A stretch of 64,000 bases of DNA from Streptomyces koelreuteriae (GTDB taxonomy: Bacteria > Actinomycetota > Actinomycetes > Streptomycetales > Streptomycetaceae). The notes under the pieces are model-generated. The model did not search any database. It was not told the DNA's origin and was given only the letters and a program-made list of their open reading frames with translations. Each line of letters starts with the position of its first letter. Position 1 is the stretch's first letter. Both the position numbers and the translations under genes were made by a program. The DNA is taken from the NCBI RefSeq assembly GCF_018604545.1, contig NZ_CP075896.1:2790001-2854000 (forward strand), written 5' to 3'. Shown one piece after another: positions 9,186 through 18,833 of the stretch.

Positions 9186-11330
9186 ATGGATTCGACACGC
9201 GTGACGGAGCAGCCGACCTCCTTCGAACGCCCGCAGACGGGCATCGACCCCGCGGATCCCCGCGGGGCGCTCGTGCATACCTCGACACCGGCGCGCACGC
9301 CCGGCTCGGGCGCCTTACCGGTACAGGGCCGCTCAGGCGGCGACGTCACCGTTCCGGTCACGACGGCGCACACCACGCCGGGCACCTCGGAGCCGGGCAC
9401 CTCCACGCCGTTCGGCAAGGGCAAGGACACCGTGAGCGACCCCGCCTCCGAGCACTCCCAGCCGGGTGCCGAGCAGACCGCCGAGCGCGAGACCCCGCGG
9501 CCGCGCCCGTCTCCCGAGAGCATTCCGGTCCAGCCGGCCGACGAGCAGGACCGGCCCGCGCCGAATCCCGAGGGGCCCGAGCGCCGCAGCGGCCAGAGCC
9601 TGCCGCCGGGCAAGCCCACGCCGATGCGGCGGGACGGCGACCGGCTCCGGTTCGTCGGCGCCGCCACCCGGCGGATCGCCCGCGGCATCGATCTCGACGA
9701 GATCGTGATGGGGCTGTGCCGGGCCACCGTGCCCACCTTCTCCGACGCGATCCTGGTCTATCTGCGCGACCCGCTGCCCGTGGGCGACGAGCGGCCCACC
9801 GGCCCGCTGGTGCTGCGGCTGCGCCGCACCGACCGGATACCGGCGGAGCGCGACACCGAGAACGGCTTCCAGCCGGCCACCCAGCCCGAGCCGGACGAGC
9901 TGGACGCGGTCGGCGCCGAGCTGTGCGAGGTGCGGCCCGGCAGCGCGCTCGCCGAGGTCCTGCGGGGTGTGCGCCCGGTTTTCACCGACGCTCCCGCGGC
10001 CCGTGCCGCGCTGCCCGAGCTGCTCGGCGAGGGCGGCGAGTTCGCCGTACCGGACGGACAGCGGGCGATCCTCGCCCCGCTGCGCGGCCGGCGCCGGGTG
10101 ATCGGCGCCGCCCTGTTCCTGCGCCGCCCCGAGCGCGTCGCCTTCGAGCCGGACGACCTGCTGGTGGCCGCCCAGCTCGCCACGCACAGCGCGCTGGGCA
10201 TCGACAAGGCCGTGCTGTACGGGCGTGAGGCGTACATCGCGGACGAGTTGCAGCGCACCATGCTGCCCGAGACGCTGCCCCGCCCCACCGGCGTACGGCT
10301 CGCCTCCCGCTATCTGCCGGCCGCGGAGACGGCCCGGGTCGGCGGCGACTGGTACGACGCGATCCCGCTGCCCGGCAGCCGGGTCGCCCTGGTCGTCGGT
10401 GACGTCATGGGCCATTCCATGACCTCGGCCGCCATCATGGGCCAGCTGCGCACCACCGCCCAGACCCTCGCGGGCCTCGATCTGCCGCCGCAGGAGGTGC
10501 TGCACCACCTCGACGAACAGGCCCAGCGCCTCGGCGTGGACCGCATGGCGACCTGCCTCTACGCCGTCTACGACCCGGTATCGCACCGCATCACCATCGC
10601 CAACGCCGGTCACCCGCCGCCCGTCCTGCTCCACCTGGGCGGCCGTGCCGAGGTGCTGCGCGTGCCGGCCGGTGCCCCCATCGGGGTCGGCGGCGTCGAC
10701 TTCGAGGCGGTGGAGCTGGACGCGCCCGCCGGCGCGACCCTGCTGCTGTACACCGACGGCCTGGTGGAGTCGCGCCTCAGGGACGTCTGGACCGGCATCG
10801 AGCAGCTGCGCGAGAAGCTCGCCGCGACCGCGCAGCTCACCGGCCCCGACCATCCGCCGCCGCTGGAGGCCCTCTGCGACGAGGTGCTCGACATGCTCGG
10901 CCCGGGCGACCGGGACGACGACATCGCGCTGCTCGCCGCCCGCTTCGACGGGATCGCGCCCAGCGATGTGGCGTACTGGTTCCTGGAGCCGGAGGACGCC
11001 GCCCCCGGCCGCGCCCGCCGGCTGGCCCGGCGCGCGCTGCAGCGCTGGGGCCTGGAGGAACTCAGCGACTCCGTCGAGCTGCTGGTCAGCGAGGTCGTCA
11101 CCAACGCCGTGCGGTACGCGACCCGGCCGGTCACCGTGCGCCTGCTGCGCACGGACGTCCTGCGCTGCGAAGTGGGCGACGACGTGCCGCAGTTGCCGCG
11201 CCTGAGGCAGGCCCGCGCGACCGACGAGGGCGGCCGCGGCCTGTACCTGGTGAACCGCCTGGCCCGGCGCTGGGGCGCGACGCGGCTGAGCACGGGCAAG
11301 GTGGTCTGGTTCGAGCTCAACCGCGGCTGA
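9186..11330 (+). CDS. SpoIIE-family PP2C serine phosphatase with GAF and anti-sigma-type ATPase domains
   Basis: A 714-residue signalling protein with no membrane segments. The order is: a disordered Pro/Glu-rich N-terminus (to about residue 145), a GAF-like sensor (about 150-335), a PP2C/SpoIIE phosphatase (about 350-575, with GGDWYDAI, VVGDVMGHS and LLLYTDGLVESR) and a C-terminal HATPase_c_2 domain (about 590-714, with LVSEVVTNAVRYA and DEGGRGLYLVN). Such proteins control anti-anti-sigma factors in partner-switching networks, combining dephosphorylation and RsbW-like kinase activity in one chain. The ATG at 9186 has only a weak ribosome-binding site. A sigma-B-like promoter may lie upstream. 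Confidence 0.88.
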   Translation: MDSTRVTEQPTSFERPQTGIDPADPRGALVHTSTPARTPGSGALPVQGRSGGDVTVPVTTAHTTPGTSEPGTSTPFGKGKDTVSDPASEHSQPGAEQTAERETPRPRPSPESIPVQPADEQDRPAPNPEGPERRSGQSLPPGKPTPMRRDGDRLRFVGAATRRIARGIDLDEIVMGLCRATVPTFSDAILVYLRDPLPVGDERPTGPLVLRLRRTDRIPAERDTENGFQPATQPEPDELDAVGAELCEVRPGSALAEVLRGVRPVFTDAPAARAALPELLGEGGEFAVPDGQRAILAPLRGRRRVIGAALFLRRPERVAFEPDDLLVAAQLATHSALGIDKAVLYGREAYIADELQRTMLPETLPRPTGVRLASRYLPAAETARVGGDWYDAIPLPGSRVALVVGDVMGHSMTSAAIMGQLRTTAQTLAGLDLPPQEVLHHLDEQAQRLGVDRMATCLYAVYDPVSHRITIANAGHPPPVLLHLGGRAEVLRVPAGAPIGVGGVDFEAVELDAPAGATLLLYTDGLVESRLRDVWTGIEQLREKLAATAQLTGPDHPPPLEALCDEVLDMLGPGDRDDDIALLAARFDGIAPSDVAYWFLEPEDAAPGRARRLARRALQRWGLEELSDSVELLVSEVVTNAVRYATRPVTVRLLRTDVLRCEVGDDVPQLPRLRQARATDEGGRGLYLVNRLARRWGATRLSTGKVVWFELNRG

Positions 11331-11346
11331 CGCGGGGGACGACACG

Positions 11347-11385
11347 GCGAAAGGGCGCCCGGCGTGATGCCGGGCGCCCTTTCGC
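11347..11385. terminator. Bidirectional terminator between phosphatase and PBP genes
   Basis: Perfect 17-bp stem (GCGAAAGGGCGCCCGGC and its complement) with a 5-nt loop GTGAT, placed exactly between the two convergent stops. It is the strongest hairpin in this part of the window. Confidence 0.85.
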
Positions 11386-11390
11386 GTCTC

Positions 11391-13709
11391 CTAGTCCTCG
11401 TCGCCCGGATTCACCGGGTCGAACGGGTCGCCGTCGGTCGGCGGCGACGCCGTCCCCGGGGTCGTCGGCGGCGTGATGGTCGGCGGTGACGTCGACGGGG
11501 TCGGGGGCGCCGAGGTGCTCGGCTCCTCCGTCGTCGGCGGCGCGGAAGACGACGGTTCCTCGGTCGTCGGCTCCTCGGTAGGCTCCTCGGTCTCCGACTG
11601 CGTGGGCGTCGGCGTCCAGGTGGGCTGGACGGCCGCGCCCTGCTGGGTGTCCAGGTTGAACTTGGTGACATCGCCCATGACGCCGAAGGTGTACGCCGCC
11701 CAGATCCGAGCCGGGAAATCGCCGCCGTTGATACGGGGCTCGCCGGCCGCCTTGTACATCGGGACCTGCTTGTAGGGGGGCTTGTTGTCCTCGCCGAACA
11801 TCCCGACCGAGGTGACCAGGTTCGGCGTGTAGCCGGTGAACCAGGCCGACTTGTTGTTGTCGGACGTACCCGTCTTGCCCGCCACCTGCTGGCCGTCGCG
11901 GGCCGGATTGTTGCGTACGGACCCCTGCGCGGTGCCGTCGTCGACCACGCCGGTCAGCACCGAGGTCACCGAGTCGGCCGCCTCACGGCTGATGACCTGC
12001 TCGCCGATCGGGTCGGGCATGGTGACCTTCTGGTTCAGGTGCTCCGCCGACTTCACGAGGGACGGGGTGACCTTCTTGCCGTGGTTGTCGAGGGTCGCGT
12101 AGACCCCGGCCATCTGCAGGGGGCTCGCGCCCATGCTGCCCAGGGTCTGCGCGGGCACGGCCTCCATGTTCTCGGTGTCCATGCCGAGCTTGCCGGCGAC
12201 GTCGACCACCTCGGACATGCCGACGTCGACGCCCATCTGCGCGAAGACGGAGTTGACGGACTTGTTCATCGCCGTCTGGACGCTGATGGGCCCGTAGTTC
12301 TGGTCGTCCTCGTTCTCGGGGGCGAAGCCGACCTTGCTGCCGTCCTCCATGACCGGGCGCTTGCTTGTGCCGTCGTAGACCGTGCGCGCGTTGATCGGCT
12401 CGCCGTCCTGCGTCTTCGCCTGCTCCTCCAGGGCGGCGGCCAGGATGACCGGCTTGAAGGTGGAGGCCGGCTGGTAGTCGGTGCGGGTGGCGTTGTTGGA
12501 CCAGTGCTTGAAGTAGTCCTGGCCGCCGTACATCGCGACCACGGCGCCCGTCTTGGGGTTCACGGACGCGGCACCGGCCTGGACGTCCGCGTCGACCTCG
12601 CGCTTGTCGGGGTCGAGCTTGCTGTTCAGCTGCTGCCGGACGGACTTCTCCAGCGCGGCCTGCTTCTTCTTGTCGATGTTCAGCGTGATGGTCCAGCCGC
12701 CGGCGTTGACCAGCGCCTCGGCTTCTTTGCGGCTGCTCGCTTTGCCCTCGGCGACGAGCTGCTTCTCCAGGGTCGCGTTGGCCGAGTTGACCAGATAGCC
12801 CTTCTGGCCCTCCATGCCGGGGGCGGGCTTGGGCTCCTTGGGCACCGGGAACTTCATGCCGTCACGCTCGGACTGGCTCAGCCAGCCCTCCTCGACCATG
12901 TTCTTCAGGACGTAGTTCCAGCGCGCCTTGGCCATCTTCTTACCGCCCTCGGAGGCGACCGCCCAGTCGTACTGGCTCGGTGCCTGGAGCAGCGCGGCGA
13001 GGTAGGCGCCCTGCGCGACCGTGAGGTCCTCGGCGTCCTTGCGGTAGTAGGCCTGGGCGGCGGCCTGGATGCCGTAGGCGTTGCGGCCGTAGTAGCTGGT
13101 GTTGATGTAGCCGGCGAGGATGTAGTCCTTGGACTTCTCCCGGTCCAGCTTCAGCGAGATGACCAGTTCCTTCAGCTTGCGCGAGACGGTCTGTTCCTGC
13201 GTCAGGTAGTAGTTCTTGACGTACTGCTGGGTGATCGTCGAACCGCCCTGCGCGCCACGGCCGGAGAGCGTGTTCACCACGCCGCGGGCGGTGCCCTTGA
13301 GGTCGACGCCGGCGTCCTTGTAGAAGGTCTTGTTCTCGGCGGCGACGAAGGTCTTCCGGACTTCCTTGGGGACCCTGGACAGGTCGACGACCTCGCGGTT
13401 GACCTTGCCGTCGCGGGCCATGATCGAGCCGTCGCTGTACTTGTAGATGTTGCTCTGGCGCTTGGCGTCGGCGTTCCCCTCGGGGATGTCGATCACCATG
13501 TACAGCACGATGAAGGCGCCCATGCCGAGCAGGCACAGGCCGAAGAAGGTGCCGAGGATCTTCTTCCAGGTGAAGAGCCTGCGTATGCCGCTCTTCCCGG
13601 CAGGGGCCGACGAACGGTGGCCCTTGGGTGCCGCCCGGCGCCCGGCGCGCTGTCTGGCGCGTCTTTCTTCCGCTCGTCCCATGGGTCCGATCCGCTCCGC
13701 TTCGTTCAT
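11391..13709 (-). CDS. Class A penicillin-binding protein (glycosyltransferase/transpeptidase)
   Basis: A 772-residue bifunctional peptidoglycan synthase. A basic cytoplasmic tail and one membrane segment (about residues 52-74) precede a GT51 glycosyltransferase domain (about 105-285: AAENKTFYKDAGVDLKG, QGGSTITQQYVKNYY). The transpeptidase domain (about 385-660) has STFK, SVN and KTGTSDNNKSAWFTG as its three active-site motifs. The tail of about 95 residues is Pro/Thr/Glu/Ser-rich (PTEEPTTEEPSSSAPPTTEE), probably a flexible wall-spanning extension. The catalytic glutamate sits in AENKTF instead of the common AEDxxF. It is monocistronic and divergent from the SPFH gene. Confidence 0.93.
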   Translation of the reverse strand: MNEAERIGPMGRAEERRARQRAGRRAAPKGHRSSAPAGKSGIRRLFTWKKILGTFFGLCLLGMGAFIVLYMVIDIPEGNADAKRQSNIYKYSDGSIMARDGKVNREVVDLSRVPKEVRKTFVAAENKTFYKDAGVDLKGTARGVVNTLSGRGAQGGSTITQQYVKNYYLTQEQTVSRKLKELVISLKLDREKSKDYILAGYINTSYYGRNAYGIQAAAQAYYRKDAEDLTVAQGAYLAALLQAPSQYDWAVASEGGKKMAKARWNYVLKNMVEEGWLSQSERDGMKFPVPKEPKPAPGMEGQKGYLVNSANATLEKQLVAEGKASSRKEAEALVNAGGWTITLNIDKKKQAALEKSVRQQLNSKLDPDKREVDADVQAGAASVNPKTGAVVAMYGGQDYFKHWSNNATRTDYQPASTFKPVILAAALEEQAKTQDGEPINARTVYDGTSKRPVMEDGSKVGFAPENEDDQNYGPISVQTAMNKSVNSVFAQMGVDVGMSEVVDVAGKLGMDTENMEAVPAQTLGSMGASPLQMAGVYATLDNHGKKVTPSLVKSAEHLNQKVTMPDPIGEQVISREAADSVTSVLTGVVDDGTAQGSVRNNPARDGQQVAGKTGTSDNNKSAWFTGYTPNLVTSVGMFGEDNKPPYKQVPMYKAAGEPRINGGDFPARIWAAYTFGVMGDVTKFNLDTQQGAAVQPTWTPTPTQSETEEPTEEPTTEEPSSSAPPTTEEPSTSAPPTPSTSPPTITPPTTPGTASPPTDGDPFDPVNPGDED

Positions 13710-13875
13710 GTGTGCTCGTGTGTCACACAGGTTCGCCGCTCAGGTCAGCTCAGAAAGCTAACACCGGGAGATAAGAGATAGGGCTGCCGATCCGGCCCTT
13801 TGCGGGCGTGACAATCAGCACCCATCCCAACGGAACCGACGTTCGAGACACCCGAAGGGTTGCCAGGACACGATA

Positions 13876-13889
13876 AAGTGATATCACTT
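13876..13889. promoter_or_regulatory. Perfect 14-bp palindrome upstream of the SPFH operon
   Basis: AAGTGATATCACTT is an exact palindrome, conspicuously AT-rich for this genome. It lies 54 bp before the SPFH start in the divergent region shared with the PBP gene. The downstream ribbon-helix-helix protein is a plausible autoregulator, since this fold binds such short palindromes; this is inference. Confidence 0.5.
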
Positions 13890-13942
13890 AGTTAGACGGA
13901 CGCTATGCAGGATGGGTCCGCGAGAAGAACGGGGGATCACCC

Positions 13943-14878
13943 ATGTCCACACACGACGCGCAGGTCACCGCCGATGTGCCCGAGATGCCGGCACCACGCG
14001 TACGGGAGTTCACCGCGCAGAGCATCGGCGGCGGGCTCGCCCTGTTCCTCGGGCTGCTCGGGCTGCTGGCCGGTGCCGGGCTGATCGCGACCGCCACGGC
14101 GGTGGACGGCTCCGGGGCGAAGGCCGGCCTGATCATCGGCGGCATCCTGGTCGCGCTCGCGGCGTTCCTGGCCATGTGCGGGCTGAACATGGTGGCGCCC
14201 GGCGAGGCCCGGGTCGTCCAGCTCTTCGGTCGCTACCGGGGGACGATCCGCGAGGACGGCCTGCGCTGGGTGAACCCGCTCACCTCGCGCACGAAGATCT
14301 CGACCCGCGTGCGCAACCACGAGACCGCCGTCCTGAAGGTCAACGACGCCTACGGCAACCCGATCGAGCTCGCCGCGGTCGTGGTGTGGCGGGTCGAGGA
14401 CACCGCCCAGGCCACCTTCGAGGTGGACGACTACATCGAGTTCGTCTCCACCCAGACCGAGGCGGCCGTGCGGCACATCGCCATCGAGTACCCCTACGAC
14501 GCACATGAGGAGGACGGCCTCTCGCTGCGCGGCAACGCCGAGGAGATCACCGAGAAGCTCGCCGTCGAACTCCACGCGCGCGTGGAGGCCGCCGGGGTGC
14601 AGATCATCGAGTCGCGCTTCACGCACCTCGCGTACGCCCCCGAGATCGCCTCGGCGATGCTCCAGCGGCAGCAGGCCGGCGCGGTCGTCGCGGCCCGGCG
14701 GCAGATCGTGGACGGAGCGGTCGGCATGGTGGAGGCCGCGATCGCCCGGATCTCCGAGCGGGACATCGTGGAGCTGGACTCCGAACGGAAGGCGGCCATG
14801 GTCTCCAACCTCATGGTGGTGCTGTGCGGGGACCGCGCCGCGCAGCCCGTCCTCAACACCGGGTCCCTCTACCAGTGA
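13943..14878 (+). CDS. SPFH/Band 7 (prohibitin-like) membrane protein
   Basis: A 311-residue protein. Two N-terminal membrane segments (about residues 30-50 and 58-82) are followed by the SPFH domain: [40 protein letters not shown] and the helical [20 protein letters not shown] region. SPFH proteins organise membrane microdomains or modulate proteases. Its stop overlaps the GTG of the following ribbon-helix-helix gene (GTGA), so the two are translationally coupled. Confidence 0.88.
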   Translation: MSTHDAQVTADVPEMPAPRVREFTAQSIGGGLALFLGLLGLLAGAGLIATATAVDGSGAKAGLIIGGILVALAAFLAMCGLNMVAPGEARVVQLFGRYRGTIREDGLRWVNPLTSRTKISTRVRNHETAVLKVNDAYGNPIELAAVVVWRVEDTAQATFEVDDYIEFVSTQTEAAVRHIAIEYPYDAHEEDGLSLRGNAEEITEKLAVELHARVEAAGVQIIESRFTHLAYAPEIASAMLQRQQAGAVVAARRQIVDGAVGMVEAAIARISERDIVELDSERKAAMVSNLMVVLCGDRAAQPVLNTGSLYQ

Positions 14879-15147
14879 CCGCACCGTCCGAGGGTCCGGG
14901 CCCGCAGCGCCGGCCGCAGCAGCAGCGCAAGCAGGTGCTGCTGCGGCTGGACCCGGCGGTGTACGAGGCGCTGGCCCGGTGGGCCGGGGACGAGCTGCGG
15001 TCGGCGAACGCCCAGATCGAGTTCCTGCTGCGGAAGGCGCTGGCCGAGACCGGGAGGCTGCCGCGGGAGACCGGGCCCATCCCCCGGCGCGGGCGGCCGC
15101 CCGGCACCTCGGCCCCCGAGCCCCCGCCTGGACCTCCGCCGGCCTGA
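14875..15147 (+). CDS. Ribbon-helix-helix (Arc/CopG-like) protein
   Basis: A 90-residue protein starting at GTG 14875, which overlaps the SPFH stop by four bases. The central segment KQVLLRLDPAVYEALARWAG followed by RSANAQIEFLLRKALAE is a beta strand plus two helices, the ribbon-helix-helix DNA-binding fold. A Pro-rich tail follows. It may regulate its own operon through the GTGATATCAC palindrome upstream. An alternative is an Arc-type domain used for protein assembly. The tight coupling with SPFH suggests a shared role. Confidence 0.75.
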   Translation: MTAPSEGPGPQRRPQQQRKQVLLRLDPAVYEALARWAGDELRSANAQIEFLLRKALAETGRLPRETGPIPRRGRPPGTSAPEPPPGPPPA

Positions 15148-15220
15148 GGCTGTTGCGCAACCGTGACAACAGCCCCCGACCTGCACGACCGCACCGCCCG
15201 CCATGGACTGCACACCCCGC

Positions 15221-15249
15221 GTATACATGCGGCGTATACACAGTATGTA
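15221..15249. promoter_or_regulatory. Putative PadR operator
   Basis: The sequence holds GTATAC twice, 7 bp apart (15221-15226 and 15234-15239), and a larger inverted pair TACAT (15224-15228) and ATGTA (15245-15249). PadR repressors bind such AT-containing inverted repeats near their own promoter. The site ends 11 bp before the padR ATG. Confidence 0.55.
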
Positions 15250-15260
15250 GAGTGCTTGGC

Positions 15261-15785
15261 ATGTCCATCGGTCACACTCTCCTGGGGCTCCTGGAGTCCG
15301 GCCCGCGCCACGGTTACGACCTGAAGCGGGCCTTCGACGAGAAGTTCGGTCACGACCGGCCGCTCCACTACGGCCAGGTCTACTCGACGATGTCCCGCCT
15401 GCTGAAGAACGGGCTCGTCGAGGTCGACGGCATCGAGGCGGGCGGCGGGCCCGAGCGCAAGCGGTACGCGATCACCGAGGCCGGCATCACCGACGTCGAG
15501 CGCTGGCTCGCGACGCCCGAGAAGCCGGAGCCGTACCTCCAGTCGACCCTCTACACCAAGGTCGTCCTCGCGCTGCTCACCCACCGCGACGCCTCCGACA
15601 TCCTCGACACCCAGCGCTCCGAGCATCTGCGCAGCATGCGGATCCTCACCGACCGCAAGCGCAAGGGCGACCTGGCCGACCAGCTCATCTGCGACCACGC
15701 CCTGTTCCACCTGGAGGCCGACCTGCGCTGGCTGGAACTGACCGCGGCCCGTCTGGACAAGCTCCGTGAGGCGGTGGCCCGATGA
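15261..15785 (+). CDS. PadR family transcriptional regulator
   Basis: A 174-residue repressor. The N-terminal winged helix reads SIGHTLLGLLESGPRHGYDL, then YGQVYSTMSRLLKNGLVEV with a Glu-Arg-Lys wing. The C-terminal helices (LRSMRILTDRKRKGDLADQL) form the dimer interface of the PadR-s1/Vir_act_alpha_C type. The ATG follows the operator-like repeats and only a weak ribosome-binding site. Its stop overlaps the ABC ATPase start (ATGA), so it is the first gene of a three-gene exporter operon that it most likely controls. Confidence 0.9.
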   Translation: MSIGHTLLGLLESGPRHGYDLKRAFDEKFGHDRPLHYGQVYSTMSRLLKNGLVEVDGIEAGGGPERKRYAITEAGITDVERWLATPEKPEPYLQSTLYTKVVLALLTHRDASDILDTQRSEHLRSMRILTDRKRKGDLADQLICDHALFHLEADLRWLELTAARLDKLREAVAR

Positions 15786-16471
15786 CCCATCCCGCTGGTT
15801 CGCTGCTCACCGCCCAGGACCTGCGCAAGGCGTACGGCCCGACCACCGCGCTCGACGGCGCCGAGTTCTCCATCCACCCGGGCGAGGTCGTCGCCGTGAT
15901 GGGCCCCTCCGGCTCGGGCAAGTCGACGCTGCTGCACTGCCTCGCCGGGATCGTCACACCCGACTCGGGCTCGATCACGTACAACGGGCGCGAGGTGACC
16001 TCGATGAGCGATGCCGAGCGCAGTGCGCTGCGGCGCTCCGAGTTCGGGTTCGTGTTCCAGTTCGGCCAGCTCGTGCCGGAACTCACCTGCGTGGAGAACG
16101 TCGCGCTCCCGCTGCGGCTGAGCGGGTCCTCCCGCAAGGAGTCCGAGCGGACCGCGCTGGCGTGGATGGAGCGGCTCGAGGTCGACGACCTGCGCAAGAA
16201 GCGACCCGGCGAGGTCTCCGGCGGTCAGGGGCAGCGCGTCGCCGTCGCCCGTTCCCTGGTGACGAGCCCGCGGGTGATCTTCGCCGACGAGCCGACCGGC
16301 GCGCTCGACTCGCTCAACGGCGAGCGCGTGATGGAGCTGCTCACCGAGGCCGCCCGGTCCACCAACGCGGCCGTGGTGCTCGTCACGCACGAGGCGCGGG
16401 TCGCCGCCTACTCCGACCGCGAGATCGTCGTCCGCGACGGGAAGTCCCGGGACATGGAGCGCGTCGTATGA
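15782..16471 (+). CDS. ABC transporter ATP-binding protein (MacB/LolD type)
   Basis: A 229-residue ATPase with Walker A GPSGSGKST, Q-loop FQFGQLVPELT, signature VSGGQGQRVAVAR and Walker B VIFADEPTGALDS. This subgroup pairs with FtsX-like permeases, and the permease follows with an ATGA overlap. Together they probably form a mechanotransmission-type exporter or a peptide/antibiotic resistance pump. The substrate is unknown; PadR control would fit a toxic small molecule. Confidence 0.93.
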   Translation: MTHPAGSLLTAQDLRKAYGPTTALDGAEFSIHPGEVVAVMGPSGSGKSTLLHCLAGIVTPDSGSITYNGREVTSMSDAERSALRRSEFGFVFQFGQLVPELTCVENVALPLRLSGSSRKESERTALAWMERLEVDDLRKKRPGEVSGGQGQRVAVARSLVTSPRVIFADEPTGALDSLNGERVMELLTEAARSTNAAVVLVTHEARVAAYSDREIVVRDGKSRDMERVV

Positions 16472-18807
16472 GCGCACGGCAGTGGGCCCGGGACCTGGCC
16501 ATGGGCACCCGGTACGCCTTCGCCGGCGGACGCGAGGGATGGACCCGGGCACTGCTCACGGCCGTCGGCGTCGGGCTCGGCGTGGCGCTGCTGCTGCTCA
16601 CCACCGCCATCCCGAACGCGCTGGCGGAGCGGGACCGGCGTGAGGAGGCGCGCAGCGACCACACCATCGGCCAGCAGGAGATACCGAAGGCCGACGACAC
16701 GCTGATGGTCCTGGACGCGGACACCACGTTCCGGGACGTGTCCGTCCGCGGGCGGCTGCTGGAGCCGGAGGGCCCGCTGGCCCCGCTGCCGCCGGGAGTC
16801 GCCGAGTTCCCCGCGGCGGGCGAGATGGTCGTCTCCCCCGCGCTGAAGGAGCTGCTCGCCTCCGACGACGGCAGGCTGCTGCGGGAGCGGCTGGACTACC
16901 GCGTCGTGGGCACCATCGGCGAGCAGGGGCTCGTCGGCTCGCAGGAACTCGCCTACTTCGCGGGCGGCAAGGGGCTCGAGAAGCTGCTGGAGGGACCCGC
17001 CAGCGGGGCCCGGATCGACAGCTTCGGCAACCCGGACCTGGCGTCGTCCGACCCCTGGGACCCGGTGCTGCTCCTGCTGGTCCTGGTCGTCTTCGTGGTG
17101 CTGCTGATGCCGGTGGCCGTGTTCATCGCCGCGGCCGTGCGGTTCGGCGGTGAGCGGCGCGACCGCAGGCTGGCGGCGCTGCGACTGGTCGGCTCCGACA
17201 GCCGCATGACCCGGAGGATCGCCGCCGGTGAGGCGCTCGCCGGTTCCGTGCTGGGGCTCGTCCTGGGCACCGGGTTCTTCCTGATCGGACGCGAACTGGC
17301 GGCGACCGCCGAGGTGTTCCAGGTCAGCGTGTTCCCGAGCTATCTGAACCCCTCTCCCCTGCTGGCCGTCCTGGTCGCGCTGGCGGTGCCGGCGGCGGCG
17401 GTCCTGGTGACGATCCTCGCCCTGCGCGGGGTGGTCATCGAGCCGCTCGGCGTGGTGCGCTCGGCAAAGCCGACGCGGCGCCGGCTGTGGTGGCGGCTGC
17501 TGCTGCCGCTGGGCGGGCTCGCCCTGCTCGCCCCGATGGTCGGGCAGGGCGACGACGGCGGGAACTTCAACCAGTACCTCGTCGTCGGCGGCGTGATGCT
17601 CCTGCTGGTCGGCGTCACGGCGCTGCTCCCCTGGGTGGTGGAGAGGGTGGTGGCGCGGCTCGGCTCGGGCGGCATCGCCTGGCAGCTCGCCGTGCGCAGG
17701 CTCCAGTTGAGCAGTGGCACGGCGGCCCGGATGGTCAACGGCATCGCGGTGGCGGTGGCCGGGGCGATCGCCCTTCAGATGCTGTTCGCGGGTGTCGAGG
17801 GCCAGTACACCCAGGCGTCCCGGTACGACGTCTCCCGGGCCCAGATGAGCGTGCAGGTGCCGGACGGGGACGACCCCGCGGCCATCGCCGGGAAGTACCG
17901 CGACACCGAGGGCGTGCGGGGGCTCACCGCACTGTCCGATGTCTATCTCGGCGACCGGCGCGGCGAGTCGGAGTCCATGGCCCAGCTCACCGTGGCCGAC
18001 TGCGCTTCGCTGCGCGAGGTGGCCACGCTCCCCTCCTGTCGCGACGGGGACGTCTTCGCCGTCAGGGGCTCGGAGTACGACAGCGCCAACGACCATCTGA
18101 CCGAGCCCGGCACGACCTTGTGGGCCGACCCTCAGGACACCCTCCGCTCCGACGACGGCTGGGTCTCCTGGACCGTGCCGAAGGACATCCGGCAGGCCCA
18201 GCCCCGCGAGGACCCCACCGGGTACGAGCGCGGCGGCATCCTGGTCACGCCCGCCGCGCTGCCCGAGACGCTCGGGGCGGCCGCCTCCACGGAGATCTTC
18301 ATCAGCCTGGACCTCTCCGTGCCGGACGCGTACGAACACGTGCGCAACACCGCCGCGCGGCTGGACCCGACGGTCGAGCCGATGACGTGGAGCGGCACCG
18401 AGAGCAACGAGCGCTACGCCACCATCCGCACGGGCCTGTCCGTCGGCGCCGCGTGTGTGCTGGCGCTGATCGGGGCGAGCCTGCTGGTCTCGCAGCTGGA
18501 GCAGTTGCGCGAACGCCGCAAGCTGCTGTCGTCGCTGGTCGCCTTCGGCACCCGGCGCCGCACGCTCAGCCTGTCGGTCCTGTGGCAGACGGCGATCCCG
18601 ATCGGCCTCGGCCTGCTGCTCGCCGCGACGGTGGGGATCGCCCTGGGCGCGGTCCTGCTGCGCATGACGGACACGTCCGTCCGCGTGGACTGGCCGAGCG
18701 TGCTGTCGATGACCGGCATCGGCGCGGGGGTCGTCCTGGTGGTGACCCTGCTGAGCCTGCCGCCGCTGTGGAAGCTGATGAGGCCGGAGGGCCTGCGGAC
18801 CGAGTAG
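16468..18807 (+). CDS. FtsX-family ABC transporter permease
   Basis: A 779-residue permease with the duplicated FtsX topology: an N-terminal membrane segment (about residues 22-40), three helices around 195-320, further helices around 345-440, and a C-terminal three-helix FtsX block (about 655-770). Two extracytoplasmic domains separate them, and the second contains cysteines (DCASLREVATLPSC) that could form a disulfide. Its start overlaps the ATPase stop (ATGA). Confidence 0.9.
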   Translation: MSARQWARDLAMGTRYAFAGGREGWTRALLTAVGVGLGVALLLLTTAIPNALAERDRREEARSDHTIGQQEIPKADDTLMVLDADTTFRDVSVRGRLLEPEGPLAPLPPGVAEFPAAGEMVVSPALKELLASDDGRLLRERLDYRVVGTIGEQGLVGSQELAYFAGGKGLEKLLEGPASGARIDSFGNPDLASSDPWDPVLLLLVLVVFVVLLMPVAVFIAAAVRFGGERRDRRLAALRLVGSDSRMTRRIAAGEALAGSVLGLVLGTGFFLIGRELAATAEVFQVSVFPSYLNPSPLLAVLVALAVPAAAVLVTILALRGVVIEPLGVVRSAKPTRRRLWWRLLLPLGGLALLAPMVGQGDDGGNFNQYLVVGGVMLLLVGVTALLPWVVERVVARLGSGGIAWQLAVRRLQLSSGTAARMVNGIAVAVAGAIALQMLFAGVEGQYTQASRYDVSRAQMSVQVPDGDDPAAIAGKYRDTEGVRGLTALSDVYLGDRRGESESMAQLTVADCASLREVATLPSCRDGDVFAVRGSEYDSANDHLTEPGTTLWADPQDTLRSDDGWVSWTVPKDIRQAQPREDPTGYERGGILVTPAALPETLGAAASTEIFISLDLSVPDAYEHVRNTAARLDPTVEPMTWSGTESNERYATIRTGLSVGAACVLALIGASLLVSQLEQLRERRKLLSSLVAFGTRRRTLSLSVLWQTAIPIGLGLLLAATVGIALGAVLLRMTDTSVRVDWPSVLSMTGIGAGVVLVVTLLSLPPLWKLMRPEGLRTE

Positions 18808-18833
18808 GTCTCGAGCAGAGGTCTTTCGTACGA

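Noticed and set aside
8980..9204. A 74-codon GTG-initiated frame upstream of the PP2C phosphatase gene.
   Set aside because: GC3 is only moderate, the composition is low-complexity, and it runs into the real gene in another frame. I left it as part of the spacer.
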